Positions 55,925 to 64,000 of a stretch of DNA of 64,000 nt are shown here, in pieces. Both the position numbers and the translations under genes were made by a program. Each line of letters starts with the position of its first letter. Position 1 is the stretch's first letter. Under the pieces are notes generated by a model, which saw only the letters and a list, made by a program, of their open reading frames with translations, did no database searches and had not been told where the DNA came from. Origin of the DNA: Pseudomonas viridiflava (lineage in GTDB: Bacteria > Pseudomonadota > Gammaproteobacteria > Pseudomonadales > Pseudomonadaceae); contig NZ_UTBZ01000014.1 of NCBI RefSeq assembly GCF_900580865.1, positions 124,001 through 188,000 of the forward strand, in the 5' to 3' direction.

Positions 55925-58699
55925 TTATTCTTGCGGTTCTTCGTCTGCTGCGGCGTCGAGTTGCTGGTCTTCACCGGCATCGTCGTTTACGACAGTGCCT
56001 TCGAATTCCTCGCCCTCTTCACCCTCAAGCTCTTCACCTTCAACTTCCGAAGGCTCCTGAACCCGCTCCAGCCCAACCAGGGTTTCATCCTTGGCCAGCT
56101 TGATCAGCGTCACACCTTGAGTGTTACGACCCAGGCTCGACACTTCGTCGACACGGGTACGCACCAAAGTGCCCTGATCGGAGATCAGCATGATTTCTTC
56201 ACCGTCCTGCACCTGAACCGCGCCGACCAGACGGCCGTTGCGCTCGTTGCTGACCATGGCAATAACGCCCTGACCGCCACGCTTGTATTCAGGGAACTCG
56301 GTGATCGCCGTGCGCTTGCCGTAGCCGCGCTCGGAGGCGGTGAGGATTTCGCTGCCTTCTTCCGGAATCAGCATGGAGATCAGCTTCTGCCCTTCCGGCA
56401 GACGCATACCGCGCACACCGCGGGCGGTACGGCCCATGGCGCGCACTTCGGATTCCTTGAAGCGAGTCACTTTGCCGCCGTCGGAGAACAGCATGATTTC
56501 CTGCTCGCCATCGGTGATGGCAGCGGAGATCAGGATGTCGCCTTCGTCCAGTTCCAGCGCGATCAGACCGACGCTGCGCTGACGGCTGAACGCCACCAGC
56601 GGGGTCTTCTTCACGGTACCGTTGGCGGTCGACATGAAGATGAACGGCGCTTTCTTGCGGTCGGCAGCCTTGATGCGAGCGCGACGCTCTTCATCTGTCT
56701 CGTTGCTGTTTTCGATCTCTTCTACATCAGCTTCAGCGCCTTCGGCTTCTTCTTCATCAGCCTGACGCTTCATGGCTTCGAGATCGACCGGCAGCATGGT
56801 GGTGATGTACTCGCCTTCGCTCAATGGCAGAAGGTTGACCAGCGGACGACCACGGGCGGCGCGGGACGCTTCCGGAATCTCGTAGGTCTTGAGCCAGTAC
56901 ACCTTGCCCTTGCTGGAGAACAGCAGCAGCGTGGTGTGGCTGTTGGCAACGAGCAGGTGAGCGATGTAGTCCTCATCCTTGACGCCGGTGGCCGACTTGC
57001 CTTTACCGCCACGACGCTGAGCCTGGTACGCAGCCAATGGCTGGGTCTTGGCATAGCCACCGTGGGAAATGGTCACGACGCGCTCTTCTTCCGGGATCAT
57101 GTCACCCAGGGTCAGGTCGAGACGGGCATCGAGAATTTCGGTGCGACGCTGGTCGCCGTATTCGGCGCGGATCACTTCCAGCTCTTCGCGGATCACTTCC
57201 ATCAGGCGCACGGCGCTGTTGAGGATGCGGATCAGCTCGCCGATCTGGTTGAGGATCTCTTGATACTCGGCCAGCAGTTTTTCATGTTCCAGACCGGTCA
57301 GACGGTGCAGACGCAGTTCCAGAATGGCTTGCGCCTGCTCTGGCGACAGGAAGTACTTGCCTTCGCGCAGACCGTATTGCGGATCGAGGTTTTCCGGACG
57401 GCACGAATCGGCACCGGCACGTTCAACCATCGCCACCACGGCCGAGGATTCCCACGGCGTGCTGACCAGTGCTTCTTTTGCTTCCGACGGCGTCGGCGAA
57501 GCCTTGATCAGCGCGATGACCGGGTCGATGTTCGACAGGGCAACGGCCTGACCTTCGAGAATGTGCCCGCGCTCGCGCGCCTTGCGCAGTTCGAACACGG
57601 TACGGCGGGTAACCACTTCGCGACGGTGACGGACGAAGGCTTCCAGCAGATCCTTGAGGTTCAGGATGCGTGGGCGGCCGTCGATCAGCGCAACGATGTT
57701 GATGCCGAAGACCGATTGCAGCTGGGTCTGGGCGTAGAGGTTGTTGAGGATCACCTCAGGCACTTCGCCGCGACGCAGTTCGATCACGACGCGCATACCG
57801 TCCTTGTCGGACTCGTCGCGCAGTTCGGTGATGCCTTCCAGCTTCTTCTCTTTGACCAGCTCGGCGATCTTCTCGATCAGACGCGCCTTGTTCAGCTGGT
57901 AAGGGAGTTCGGTGATGACGATCTGCTGACGGCCACCGACCTTGTCGATGTCTTCGATGATCGAGCGGGCGCGCATGTAAATGCGCCCGCGACCGGTGCG
58001 GTAGGCTTCGATGATGCCGGCGCGACCGTTGATGATCGCGGCGGTCGGAAAGTCCGGACCGGGGATGTATTGCATCAGTTCATCGACGGTCAGCTCAGGG
58101 TTGTCGATGAGCGCCAGGCAACCGTCGATGACTTCACCGAGGTTGTGCGGCGGAATGTTGGTCGCCATGCCCACGGCGATACCGCTGGAGCCGTTGACCA
58201 GCAGGTTCGGGATACGGGTCGGCATGACCGCCGGGATCATTTCGGTGCCGTCGTAGTTCGGCACCCAGTCCACGGTTTCTTTGTGCAGGTCAGCCAGCAG
58301 CTCGTGCGCCAGCTTGGTCATGCGCACTTCGGTGTATCGCATGGCCGCAGCGTTGTCGCCGTCAACCGAACCGAAGTTGCCCTGACCATCTACCAGCAGG
58401 TAGCGCAGGGAGAAAGGCTGAGCCATACGAACGATGGTGTCGTACACCGCGGTATCACCGTGCGGGTGATACTTACCGATCACGTCGCCGACAACACGGG
58501 CAGATTTCTTGTACGGCTTGTTGAAGTCGTTGCCCAGCTCGCTCATCGCGAACAGTACGCGACGGTGCACGGGCTTGAGGCCATCGCGCGCATCCGGCAG
58601 TGCACGGCCGACGATCACGCTCATCGCGTAGTCGAGGTAGGACTGTTTCAGCTCGTCTTCGATATTGACCGGGAGGATTTCTTTGGCCAGTTCGCCCAT
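55925..58699 (-). CDS. gyrA: DNA gyrase subunit A
   Basis: 924 residues; ATG 58699 ([20 protein letters not shown]). Catalytic Tyr is in [19 protein letters not shown], and the quinolone-determining stretch is [19 protein letters not shown] with Thr and Asp at the usual sensitive positions. The C-terminal beta-pinwheel has the GyrA box QRRGGKGK. As in other pseudomonads it is longer than the 875-residue E. coli protein. The extra length includes a charged acidic insert ([20 protein letters not shown]) in the pinwheel and an acidic tail ([16 protein letters not shown]). Confidence 0.98.
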   Translation of the reverse strand: MGELAKEILPVNIEDELKQSYLDYAMSVIVGRALPDARDGLKPVHRRVLFAMSELGNDFNKPYKKSARVVGDVIGKYHPHGDTAVYDTIVRMAQPFSLRYLLVDGQGNFGSVDGDNAAAMRYTEVRMTKLAHELLADLHKETVDWVPNYDGTEMIPAVMPTRIPNLLVNGSSGIAVGMATNIPPHNLGEVIDGCLALIDNPELTVDELMQYIPGPDFPTAAIINGRAGIIEAYRTGRGRIYMRARSIIEDIDKVGGRQQIVITELPYQLNKARLIEKIAELVKEKKLEGITELRDESDKDGMRVVIELRRGEVPEVILNNLYAQTQLQSVFGINIVALIDGRPRILNLKDLLEAFVRHRREVVTRRTVFELRKARERGHILEGQAVALSNIDPVIALIKASPTPSEAKEALVSTPWESSAVVAMVERAGADSCRPENLDPQYGLREGKYFLSPEQAQAILELRLHRLTGLEHEKLLAEYQEILNQIGELIRILNSAVRLMEVIREELEVIRAEYGDQRRTEILDARLDLTLGDMIPEEERVVTISHGGYAKTQPLAAYQAQRRGGKGKSATGVKDEDYIAHLLVANSHTTLLLFSSKGKVYWLKTYEIPEASRAARGRPLVNLLPLSEGEYITTMLPVDLEAMKRQADEEEAEGAEADVEEIENSNETDEERRARIKAADRKKAPFIFMSTANGTVKKTPLVAFSRQRSVGLIALELDEGDILISAAITDGEQEIMLFSDGGKVTRFKESEVRAMGRTARGVRGMRLPEGQKLISMLIPEEGSEILTASERGYGKRTAITEFPEYKRGGQGVIAMVSNERNGRLVGAVQVQDGEEIMLISDQGTLVRTRVDEVSSLGRNTQGVTLIKLAKDETLVGLERVQEPSEVEGEELEGEEGEEFEGTVVNDDAGEDQQLDAAADEEPQE

Positions 58700-59122
58700 G
58701 AGAAGCCTGATTCCTTTTTCTGGTGAAACTTCGTCATATCCATATGGGACCAACGAAGCTCGTCGGGGCAGGCCGAGTGCCATGCGCCGACTTACGACAA
58801 ATCAACATTGGATCGCGGATTTGCGCAGTAAAGACAGCTCCGTGGAGCTGCCTCGGAAAACGCCGGATGTTATCACAAGAGCCGCCACGCACCTATCCCC
58901 CTGATGCGCATGGAGCATAGTTAGTTGACCGGTGACAGGCTTAACGGGGACGAGAGAGGCTCAGAGCTTCTTTGAATGCAGAATTCGGGCTTGGTTTGGG
59001 GATGTTTATTGACTTTTAAGGCCCCTTCGCGAGCAGGCTCGCTCCCACATTGTTCTGTGATGATCACAAAATCTGTGGGAGCGAGCCTGCTCGCGAAGAA
59101 GACGACGCAGACATCAAGCCAA
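58700..59122. other. Intergenic region mtnA-gyrA
   Basis: 423 bases without a gene. It should contain the gyrA promoter in the half next to gyrA, but I see no strong -35/-10 pair. The half next to mtnA holds a family A REP doublet at 59026-59097, which starts 25 bases after the mtnA stop and may end its transcript. Confidence 0.65.
59026..59097. repeat. REP doublet, family A (GCGAA ends outward)
   Basis: Arms 59026-59048 and 59075-59097, both CCTG subtype, GTGGGAG ends inward across a 26-base spacer that itself contains the small palindrome TGATGATCA. Confidence 0.92.
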
Positions 59123-60199
59123 TCAATGCAGGCGCTTGCGGCACATCAACTGAGCCATTTTCGCGGTGTCCGGGCGCTCGACGATGCCTTTTTCGGTGAC
59201 GATCGCGTCGATGAGATCCGCCGGCGTCACGTCAAACACCGGGTTGAACGCCTCAACATCCGCACCAACGCGCTTGCCGCCGACTTCCAGCAGCTCAGCG
59301 CCGTCACGCTCCTCGATCGGAATATCGTCACCGCTGGCCAGATTCATGTCGATGGTCGAACTCGGCGCCACGACCATGAAGCGCACACCGTGGTGCATGG
59401 CGTTGACCGCCAGTTGATAGGTGCCGATCTTGTTCGCCACGTCACCGTTGGCCGTGATGCGGTCAGCGCCGACGATCACCCAGGTCACGCCTTTGGTTTT
59501 CATGATGTGTGCAGCGGCGGAGTCGGCATTCAACGTTACCGGAATGCCTTCGTTGGCCAGTTCCCACGCGGTCAGGCGCGAGCCCTGCAACCATGGGCGG
59601 GTTTCATCGGCATAGACGCGCTCGACCATGCCTTCAATAAAGGCTGCACGAATCACCCCCAACGCCGTACCGAAACCGCCGGTGGCCAGCGCGCCAGTAT
59701 TGCAGTGGGTCAGAATCGCCTGGGCATTGCCCTGATGCTTGCGGATCAGGTCAACGCCCAACTGCGCCATGGTCAGATTGGCTTCGCGGTCGCTTTCATG
59801 AATGGCGATGGCTTCGGCTTCCAGTGCCGCCAGCGGATCGGCGTTGTCTTTCAGACGATCAAGGCGATCGTGCATGCGGCCCAGCGCCCAGAACAGATTG
59901 ACCGCGGTCGGACGGGAATCGGCCAGCAAGGCGAAATCCTCCTCCAGCGCCGCATACCAGTCGCCACCTGCAGCGATCCGCGCACGGGCCGCAAGGACGA
60001 TGCCATAAGCGGCACTGATGCCGATGGCCGGCGCGCCACGCACCACCATTGAGCGAATCGCTTCAGCTACGCCAGCGGCGCTGGTGTAGGCAATCCAGGT
60101 TTCCTCGAACGGCAAAATACGCTGATCCAGCAGGTGCAGCGCGCCATCTCGCCAATCGATGGCCTTCACTTTCTCCGCAGCCAACAGTCGATCGCGCAT
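59123..60199 (-). CDS. mtnA: S-methyl-5-thioribose-1-phosphate isomerase
   Basis: 358 residues from ATG 60199; frame extension to 60217 is possible but the family starts [20 protein letters not shown]. Diagnostic: [36 protein letters not shown] (catalytic Cys), [40 protein letters not shown] (catalytic Asp). It converts 5-methylthioribose-1-phosphate to the ribulose form in methionine salvage. The other mtn genes are not here except the divergent deaminase. Confidence 0.96.
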   Translation of the reverse strand: MRDRLLAAEKVKAIDWRDGALHLLDQRILPFEETWIAYTSAAGVAEAIRSMVVRGAPAIGISAAYGIVLAARARIAAGGDWYAALEEDFALLADSRPTAVNLFWALGRMHDRLDRLKDNADPLAALEAEAIAIHESDREANLTMAQLGVDLIRKHQGNAQAILTHCNTGALATGGFGTALGVIRAAFIEGMVERVYADETRPWLQGSRLTAWELANEGIPVTLNADSAAAHIMKTKGVTWVIVGADRITANGDVANKIGTYQLAVNAMHHGVRFMVVAPSSTIDMNLASGDDIPIEERDGAELLEVGGKRVGADVEAFNPVFDVTPADLIDAIVTEKGIVERPDTAKMAQLMCRKRLH

Positions 60200-60232
60200 C
60201 CCACACCCCGCACTCATGAACAAAAGCCGCCG

Positions 60233-60238
60233 ATTATA
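60233..60238 (-). promoter_or_regulatory. Probable -10 element of the mtnA promoter
   Basis: TATAAT on the minus strand, 34 bases before the mtnA start. The upstream hexamer at 17-base spacing is a poor -35. It faces a divergent -10-like TATACT at 60265-60270 for mtaD. Confidence 0.5.
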
Positions 60239-60264
60239 GCGATCCCCCCGCGAAGACGCTCGGG

Positions 60265-60270
60265 TATACT
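60265..60270 (+). promoter_or_regulatory. Probable -10 element of the mtaD promoter
   Basis: TATACT, 38 bases before the mtaD ATG, in the sequence CGGGTATACTTCG. No good -35 is visible. The two divergent promoters would overlap within a 108-base gap. Confidence 0.45.
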
Positions 60271-60307
60271 TCGCCATCCTTTACAAAAGCACTGGAACCG
60301 ACCCTCG

Positions 60308-61642
60308 ATGCCGAAACCTGCCATTGCGCTCGACTTATTATTGCTGCCGACCTGGCTGGTACCCGTCGAACCTGCAGGCGTTGTGCTCAAAGAGCACGGC
60401 CTGGGCATCCGCGACGGTCGCATCGTGTTTATCGGCCCGCGCGCCGAAGCATTGAAGTGTAACGCCACTGAAGTTCGCGAACTGCCGGATGTGCTGCTCG
60501 CCCCCGGTCTGATCAATGCCCACGGCCACGCGGCGATGACGCTGTTCCGTGGCCTGGCCGACGATCTGCCGCTGATGACCTGGCTGGAAAATCACATCTG
60601 GCCGGCCGAAGCCAAATGGGTCGATGAAGATTTCGTCCGTGACGGCACTGATCTGGCCATCGCCGAGCAGATCAAGGGTGGCATCACCTGCTTCTCGGAC
60701 ATGTACTTCTTCCCGAAAGTCGCCAGCGAGCGCGTGCATAACAGCGGTATTCGCGCGCAAATCGCCATTCCGATCCTTGATTTCCCGATTCCGGGCGCCA
60801 GCAGTGCCGATGAAGCCATTCGTCAGGGCGTCGAGCTGTTCGGCGATCTGAAGCATCACGAACGCATCAAGATCACCTTCGGTCCTCATGCACCGTACAC
60901 CGTCGGCGACGAAAACCTCGAGAAAATCCGTGTGATTGCCGAGGAGCTGGACGCCTCGATCCATATGCATGTGCACGAAACCGCTTTCGAAGTTCAGCAA
61001 TCATTGGAGCAGCGCGGCGAACGTCCGCTCGCTCGCCTCGGCCGTCTCGGCCTGCTCGGCCCGCGGTTCCAGGCCGTGCACATGACCCAGATCAGCGATG
61101 AAGACCTGGCGTTGCTGGTAGAAAGCAACACCAGCGTGATCCACTGCCCGGAATCCAATCTCAAACTGGCCAGCGGCTTCTGCCCGGTCGAGCGTTTGTG
61201 GCAGGCTGGCGTGAACGTGGCCGTTGGCACCGATGGTGCTGCCAGCAATAACGATCTGGACCTGCTCGGCGAAACCCGCACCGCTGCGCTGCTGGCCAAA
61301 GCCGTCGCCGGTTCCGCTACCGCACTCGACGCCCATCGTGCGCTGCGCATGGCCACGCTGAATGGCGCGCGGGCACTGGGAATCGAAGCACAGGTTGGCT
61401 CACTGGAGATCGGCAAAGCCGCCGACATCGTCGCTTTCGACCTGTCCGGTCTGGCCCAGCAACCGGTGTATGACCCGGTTTCGCAACTTATATACGCCAC
61501 CGGTCGCGATTGCGTGAAACACCTGTGGGTCGCCGGCAAGCAACTGCTCGACGACCGCTGCCTGACGCGACTCGATGAAGAACAACTTGGCGCCACCGCC
61601 CGAGCCTGGGGCCAGCGCATCAGCAGCCACACCGAATCGTAA
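60308..61642 (+). CDS. mtaD: 5-methylthioadenosine / S-adenosylhomocysteine deaminase (amidohydrolase)
   Basis: 444 residues from ATG 60308. Amidohydrolase metal ligands: [14 protein letters not shown] (HxH), [25 protein letters not shown], and the substrate-side [10 protein letters not shown] and [13 protein letters not shown]-terminal [18 protein letters not shown] completes the composite beta-sandwich. In Pseudomonas this enzyme deaminates methylthioadenosine to methylthioinosine, which is then phosphorolysed and fed to MtnA; the divergent mtnA supports this. The older label is TRZ/ATZ family hydrolase. Confidence 0.92.
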   Translation: MPKPAIALDLLLLPTWLVPVEPAGVVLKEHGLGIRDGRIVFIGPRAEALKCNATEVRELPDVLLAPGLINAHGHAAMTLFRGLADDLPLMTWLENHIWPAEAKWVDEDFVRDGTDLAIAEQIKGGITCFSDMYFFPKVASERVHNSGIRAQIAIPILDFPIPGASSADEAIRQGVELFGDLKHHERIKITFGPHAPYTVGDENLEKIRVIAEELDASIHMHVHETAFEVQQSLEQRGERPLARLGRLGLLGPRFQAVHMTQISDEDLALLVESNTSVIHCPESNLKLASGFCPVERLWQAGVNVAVGTDGAASNNDLDLLGETRTAALLAKAVAGSATALDAHRALRMATLNGARALGIEAQVGSLEIGKAADIVAFDLSGLAQQPVYDPVSQLIYATGRDCVKHLWVAGKQLLDDRCLTRLDEEQLGATARAWGQRISSHTES

Positions 61643-61645
61643 ACA

Positions 61646-61665
61646 CCCCGGCGCAAACGCCGGGG
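61646..61665 (+). terminator. Hairpin after mtaD
   Basis: CCCCGGCGCAAACGCCGGGG, an 8-base G/C stem with a 4-base loop just past the stop. The tail (CTACAGCACTTTTAAAG) has only a weak T run, so termination before ubiG may be partial. Confidence 0.6.
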
Positions 61666-61698
61666 CTACAGCACTTTTAAAGTTTTAGAGGATTGAAC

Positions 61699-62397
61699 AT
61701 GAGCAACGTCGACCACGCCGAAATCGCCAAATTCGAAGCCCTGGCCCATCGCTGGTGGGATCGCGAAAGCGAATTCAAACCGCTGCACGACATCAACCCG
61801 CTGCGGGTCAACTGGATTGACGAGCGGGTCAATCTGGCCGGCAAGAAAGTCCTCGACGTCGGCTGCGGTGGCGGCATTCTCAGCGAAGCCATGGCCCAGC
61901 GTGGCGCCACCGTAATGGGCATCGACATGGGCGAAGCGCCGCTGGCGGTCGCGCAACTGCATCAGCTGGAATCCGGTGTCAGCGTCGAGTACAGGCAGAT
62001 CACCGCCGAAGCCCTGGCTGAAGAAATGCCTGAGCAGTTCGACGTGGTCACTTGCCTCGAGATGCTCGAGCACGTGCCTGACCCGTCGTCGGTGATCCGC
62101 GCTTGCTTCCGCATGGTCAAACCGGGCGGCCAGGTGTTCTTCTCGACCATCAACCGCAACCCGAAGGCCTACCTGTTCGCCATCATCGGCGCTGAATACA
62201 TCATGAAGTTGCTGCCACGTGGCACCCACGACTTCAAGAAATTCATTCGCCCGTCCGAGCTCGGCGCGTGGAGCCGTATGGCTGGCCTGACCGTCAAGGA
62301 CATCATCGGCCTGACCTACAACCCGCTGACCAAGCACTACAAACTGGCCAACGACGTTGACGTCAACTACATGATCCAGACCCTGCGCGAGGAGTAA
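61699..62397 (+). CDS. ubiG: Ubiquinone biosynthesis O-methyltransferase UbiG
   Basis: 232 residues; ATG 61699 (TTAGAGG upstream), an in-frame TTG at 61693 is rejected. [33 protein letters not shown] is the UbiG signature; SAM-binding [31 protein letters not shown] and [22 protein letters not shown] follow. Carries out both O-methylations of ubiquinone synthesis. First gene of ubiG-mupP-yciK, 4 bases before mupP. Confidence 0.97.
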   Translation: MSNVDHAEIAKFEALAHRWWDRESEFKPLHDINPLRVNWIDERVNLAGKKVLDVGCGGGILSEAMAQRGATVMGIDMGEAPLAVAQLHQLESGVSVEYRQITAEALAEEMPEQFDVVTCLEMLEHVPDPSSVIRACFRMVKPGGQVFFSTINRNPKAYLFAIIGAEYIMKLLPRGTHDFKKFIRPSELGAWSRMAGLTVKDIIGLTYNPLTKHYKLANDVDVNYMIQTLREE

Positions 62398-62401
62398 GCC
62401 G

Positions 62402-63073
62402 ATGGCCATCAGAGCAGTTCTCTTCGACATGGACGGCACCCTGCTCGACACGGCGCCGGACTTCATCGCCATCTGCCAGGCGATGCGCGCCGATCGCGGC
62501 TTGCCGCCGATCAACGACAAACACATCCGCGACGAGATTTCCGGCGGCGCCAAAGCCATGGTCGCGGTGACGTTCTCGATGGACCCGGAATCGCCGGGCT
62601 TCGAAGAACTGCGTCTGGAGTTCCTTGAGCGCTATCTGGTTGGCTGCGCGGTGCACAGCAAACTGTTCGACGGCATGGGCGAACTGTTAGCCGATATCGA
62701 AAAGGCCAAGCTGATCTGGGGCGTGGTCACCAACAAACCGTTGCGCTTTGCCGAGCCGATCATGCAGCAACTGGGGCTGGCCGAGCGTTCGGCGCTGCTG
62801 ATCTGTCCGGATCACGTGAAGAACAGCAAGCCGGATCCGGAACCGTTGATCCTTGCGTGCAAGATGCTTGATCTGGATCCGTCTACGGTTCTGTTTGTCG
62901 GCGATGATTTGCGTGATATCGAATCGGGTCGCGATGCCGGGACTAAAACGGCTGCGGTGACCTTCGGCTACATCCACCCGGACGACAACCCGCGCCACTG
63001 GGGCGCGGATGTAGTGGTGGATCATCCGTCGGAGTTGCGCAAGGTGCTCGATAGCGCGCTTTGCAGCTGCTGA
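62402..63073 (+). CDS. mupP: N-acetylmuramic acid 6-phosphate phosphatase MupP (HAD family)
   Basis: 223 residues. HAD motifs: [56 protein letters not shown]. It was long annotated as phosphoglycolate phosphatase; the orthologue at this place in P. aeruginosa and P. putida, next to ubiG, is MupP. It dephosphorylates MurNAc-6-phosphate in the AmgK/MurU cell-wall recycling route, which bypasses de novo UDP-MurNAc synthesis and lowers fosfomycin sensitivity. The specific name rests on synteny. Confidence 0.88.
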   Translation: MAIRAVLFDMDGTLLDTAPDFIAICQAMRADRGLPPINDKHIRDEISGGAKAMVAVTFSMDPESPGFEELRLEFLERYLVGCAVHSKLFDGMGELLADIEKAKLIWGVVTNKPLRFAEPIMQQLGLAERSALLICPDHVKNSKPDPEPLILACKMLDLDPSTVLFVGDDLRDIESGRDAGTKTAAVTFGYIHPDDNPRHWGADVVVDHPSELRKVLDSALCSC

Positions 63074-63104
63074 GACCTTGCGCAGAGCGACCCTGGCTGT
63101 ATTT

Positions 63105-63119
63105 CCACGCGGAGCGTGG
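63105..63119. repeat. Short palindrome of a third dispersed repeat type
   Basis: CCACGCGGAGCGTGG in the mupP-yciK gap, with flanks TTTC and GAGCGATC. It looks like one unit of the TTCCCACGC...GCGTGGGAA repeats common in Pseudomonas intergenic DNA; only a single copy is in this window. Confidence 0.5.
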
Positions 63120-63148
63120 GAGCGATCTGACTCTATGATGAGGTTTTT

Positions 63149-63889
63149 ATGTTTGATTATTCCGCTCGCCCCGAATTGCTCAAGGATCGGGTCATTCTGG
63201 TCACCGGTGCCGGTCGTGGCATTGGCGCGGCTGCGGCGAAAACCTACGCCGCCCACGGCGCCACCGTGCTGTTGCTGGGCAAGACCGAAGCCAACCTGAC
63301 GCAGGTGTATGACGAAATCGAAGCGGCTGGCCACCCTCAGCCGGCGGTGATCCCGTTCAACCTGGAAACCGCCCTGCCCCATCAGTACGATGAACTGGCG
63401 GCGATGATCGAAACCGAGTTCGGCCACCTCGACGGCCTGCTGCACAATGCCTCGATCATCGGCCCACGCACGCCGATCGAGCAGTTGTCCGGTGAAAACT
63501 TCATGCGCGTCATGCAGGTCAACGTCAACGCGATGTTCATGCTGACCAGCACCCTGCTGCCGCTGCTCAAGCTGTCGCAGGATGCATCGGTGGTGTTCAC
63601 CTCCAGCAGCGTCGGGCGCAAGGGCCGTGCTTACTGGGGCGCCTATGGCGTGTCGAAGTTCGCCACCGAAGGCCTGATGCAAACCCTGGCCGACGAAGTC
63701 GACGGCGTCGCGCCGGTGCGCTCCAACAGCATAAACCCGGGCGGCACGCGCACCAGCATGCGCGCACAAGCCTATCCGGGGGAAAACCCGCTGAACAATC
63801 CGACGCCGGAGGAGATCATGCCCGTGTACCTGTATCTGATGGGGCCGGACAGTACCGGCATCAACGGCCAGGCATTCAACGCGCAATAA
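63149..63889 (+). CDS. yciK: YciK-type SDR oxidoreductase
   Basis: 246 residues. VILVTGAGRGIGAAAAKTYAAHGATVLLLGKTEANL (cofactor loop), LLHNASIIGPRTPIEQ, VVFTSSSVGRKGRAYWG and catalytic YGVSKFATEGLMQTLADEV, then NSINPGGTRTSMRAQAYPGENP. This is the YciK family of short-chain dehydrogenases; the substrate is unknown. Third in line after ubiG and mupP, 75 bases from mupP, a neighbourhood conserved in pseudomonads. Confidence 0.9.
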   Translation: MFDYSARPELLKDRVILVTGAGRGIGAAAAKTYAAHGATVLLLGKTEANLTQVYDEIEAAGHPQPAVIPFNLETALPHQYDELAAMIETEFGHLDGLLHNASIIGPRTPIEQLSGENFMRVMQVNVNAMFMLTSTLLPLLKLSQDASVVFTSSSVGRKGRAYWGAYGVSKFATEGLMQTLADEVDGVAPVRSNSINPGGTRTSMRAQAYPGENPLNNPTPEEIMPVYLYLMGPDSTGINGQAFNAQ

Positions 63890-63909
63890 CTGCCATACGT
63901 CGCATTTGT

Positions 63910-63935
63910 TGCCGCGGCAGATTCCTGTCGCGGCA
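63910..63935 (+). terminator. Weak hairpin after yciK
   Basis: TGCCGCG and CGCGGCA, a 7-base stem with a 12-base loop, 20 bases past the stop. There is no T run, so a terminator role is uncertain. Confidence 0.4.
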
Positions 63936-64000
63936 CGCATTTGCCGCTTGCGAGCGTCACAATCCAGTCAATTTTCCAGCACCCACCTCCCATCATCAAA

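Noticed and set aside
55931..58726. 931-codon open frame on the plus strand opposite gyrA
   Set aside because: It mirrors gyrA codon by codon, has no family motif and no start signal; a G/C-rich shadow of a conserved gene.
2..64000. tRNA, rRNA or phage genes
   Set aside because: I looked for cloverleaf-like TTCRA blocks, rRNA signatures, integrases and phage structural proteins and found none.

Overview
The window looks like a chromosomal segment of a Pseudomonas of the P. fluorescens group. The evidence is high G+C core genes in typical Pseudomonas neighbourhoods (rpsA-cmk-tyrA/aroA-hisC-pheA-serC-gyrA-mtnA; ubiG-mupP-yciK), many GTGGGAGCGAG and GTAGGAGCTGC type REP hairpins, and an O-antigen locus bounded by ihfB and a wbpM-type gene. 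No rRNA, tRNA, CRISPR, phage or transposase gene is recognisable.

Layout. 1-10 kb: housekeeping and accessory genes, namely the end of an FtsX-type permease, greB, doxX-like, an MltF-type lytic transglycosylase, tatD, a chemoreceptor, an Mpo1-like membrane protein, a thioesterase, a CHAD protein, a lipoprotein and a patatin-like phospholipase. 10-18.2 kb: a complete high-affinity potassium system read leftward (kdpF-A-B-C-D-E). It is unusual because a MITE-like repeat separates kdpB from kdpC and a REP doublet separates kdpC from kdpD. 18.2-23.7 kb: an ethanolamine permease behind a near-perfect sigma-54 promoter, a DUF2897 protein, a TetR regulator facing a KAS-II/SDR gene pair, and a ComEA-like protein.

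23.8-46.2 kb: the O-antigen island. It encodes WbpM (UDP-GlcNAc 4,6-dehydratase), a WbpV-like reductase and a WbpL-like initiating transferase, dTDP-sugar genes rmlB-rmlD-rmlA with no rmlC, and seven glycosyltransferase-type genes (counting WbpL), one of them a two-domain 827-residue protein. It also encodes an MBOAT plus SGNH-like O-acylation pair, a hexapeptide acyltransferase, a TylF-like methyltransferase, and a Wzm/Wzt ABC exporter whose Wzt carries a C-terminal sugar-binding-type domain. No Wzx or Wzy was seen. I infer an ABC-exported, terminally modified O-antigen at the site where P. aeruginosa carries Wzy-type B-band loci.

46.4-58.7 kb: lapA-like, ihfB, a small lipoprotein, and the conserved aromatic/serine supra-operon serC-pheA-hisC-tyrA/aroA-cmk-rpsA behind gyrA. 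59-64 kb: methylthioadenosine salvage genes mtnA and mtaD, divergent from each other, then ubiG, mupP and an SDR of the YciK type. Two REP families, each as inverted doublets and each found in both polarities, are scattered through the core regions and were not seen inside the O-antigen island.
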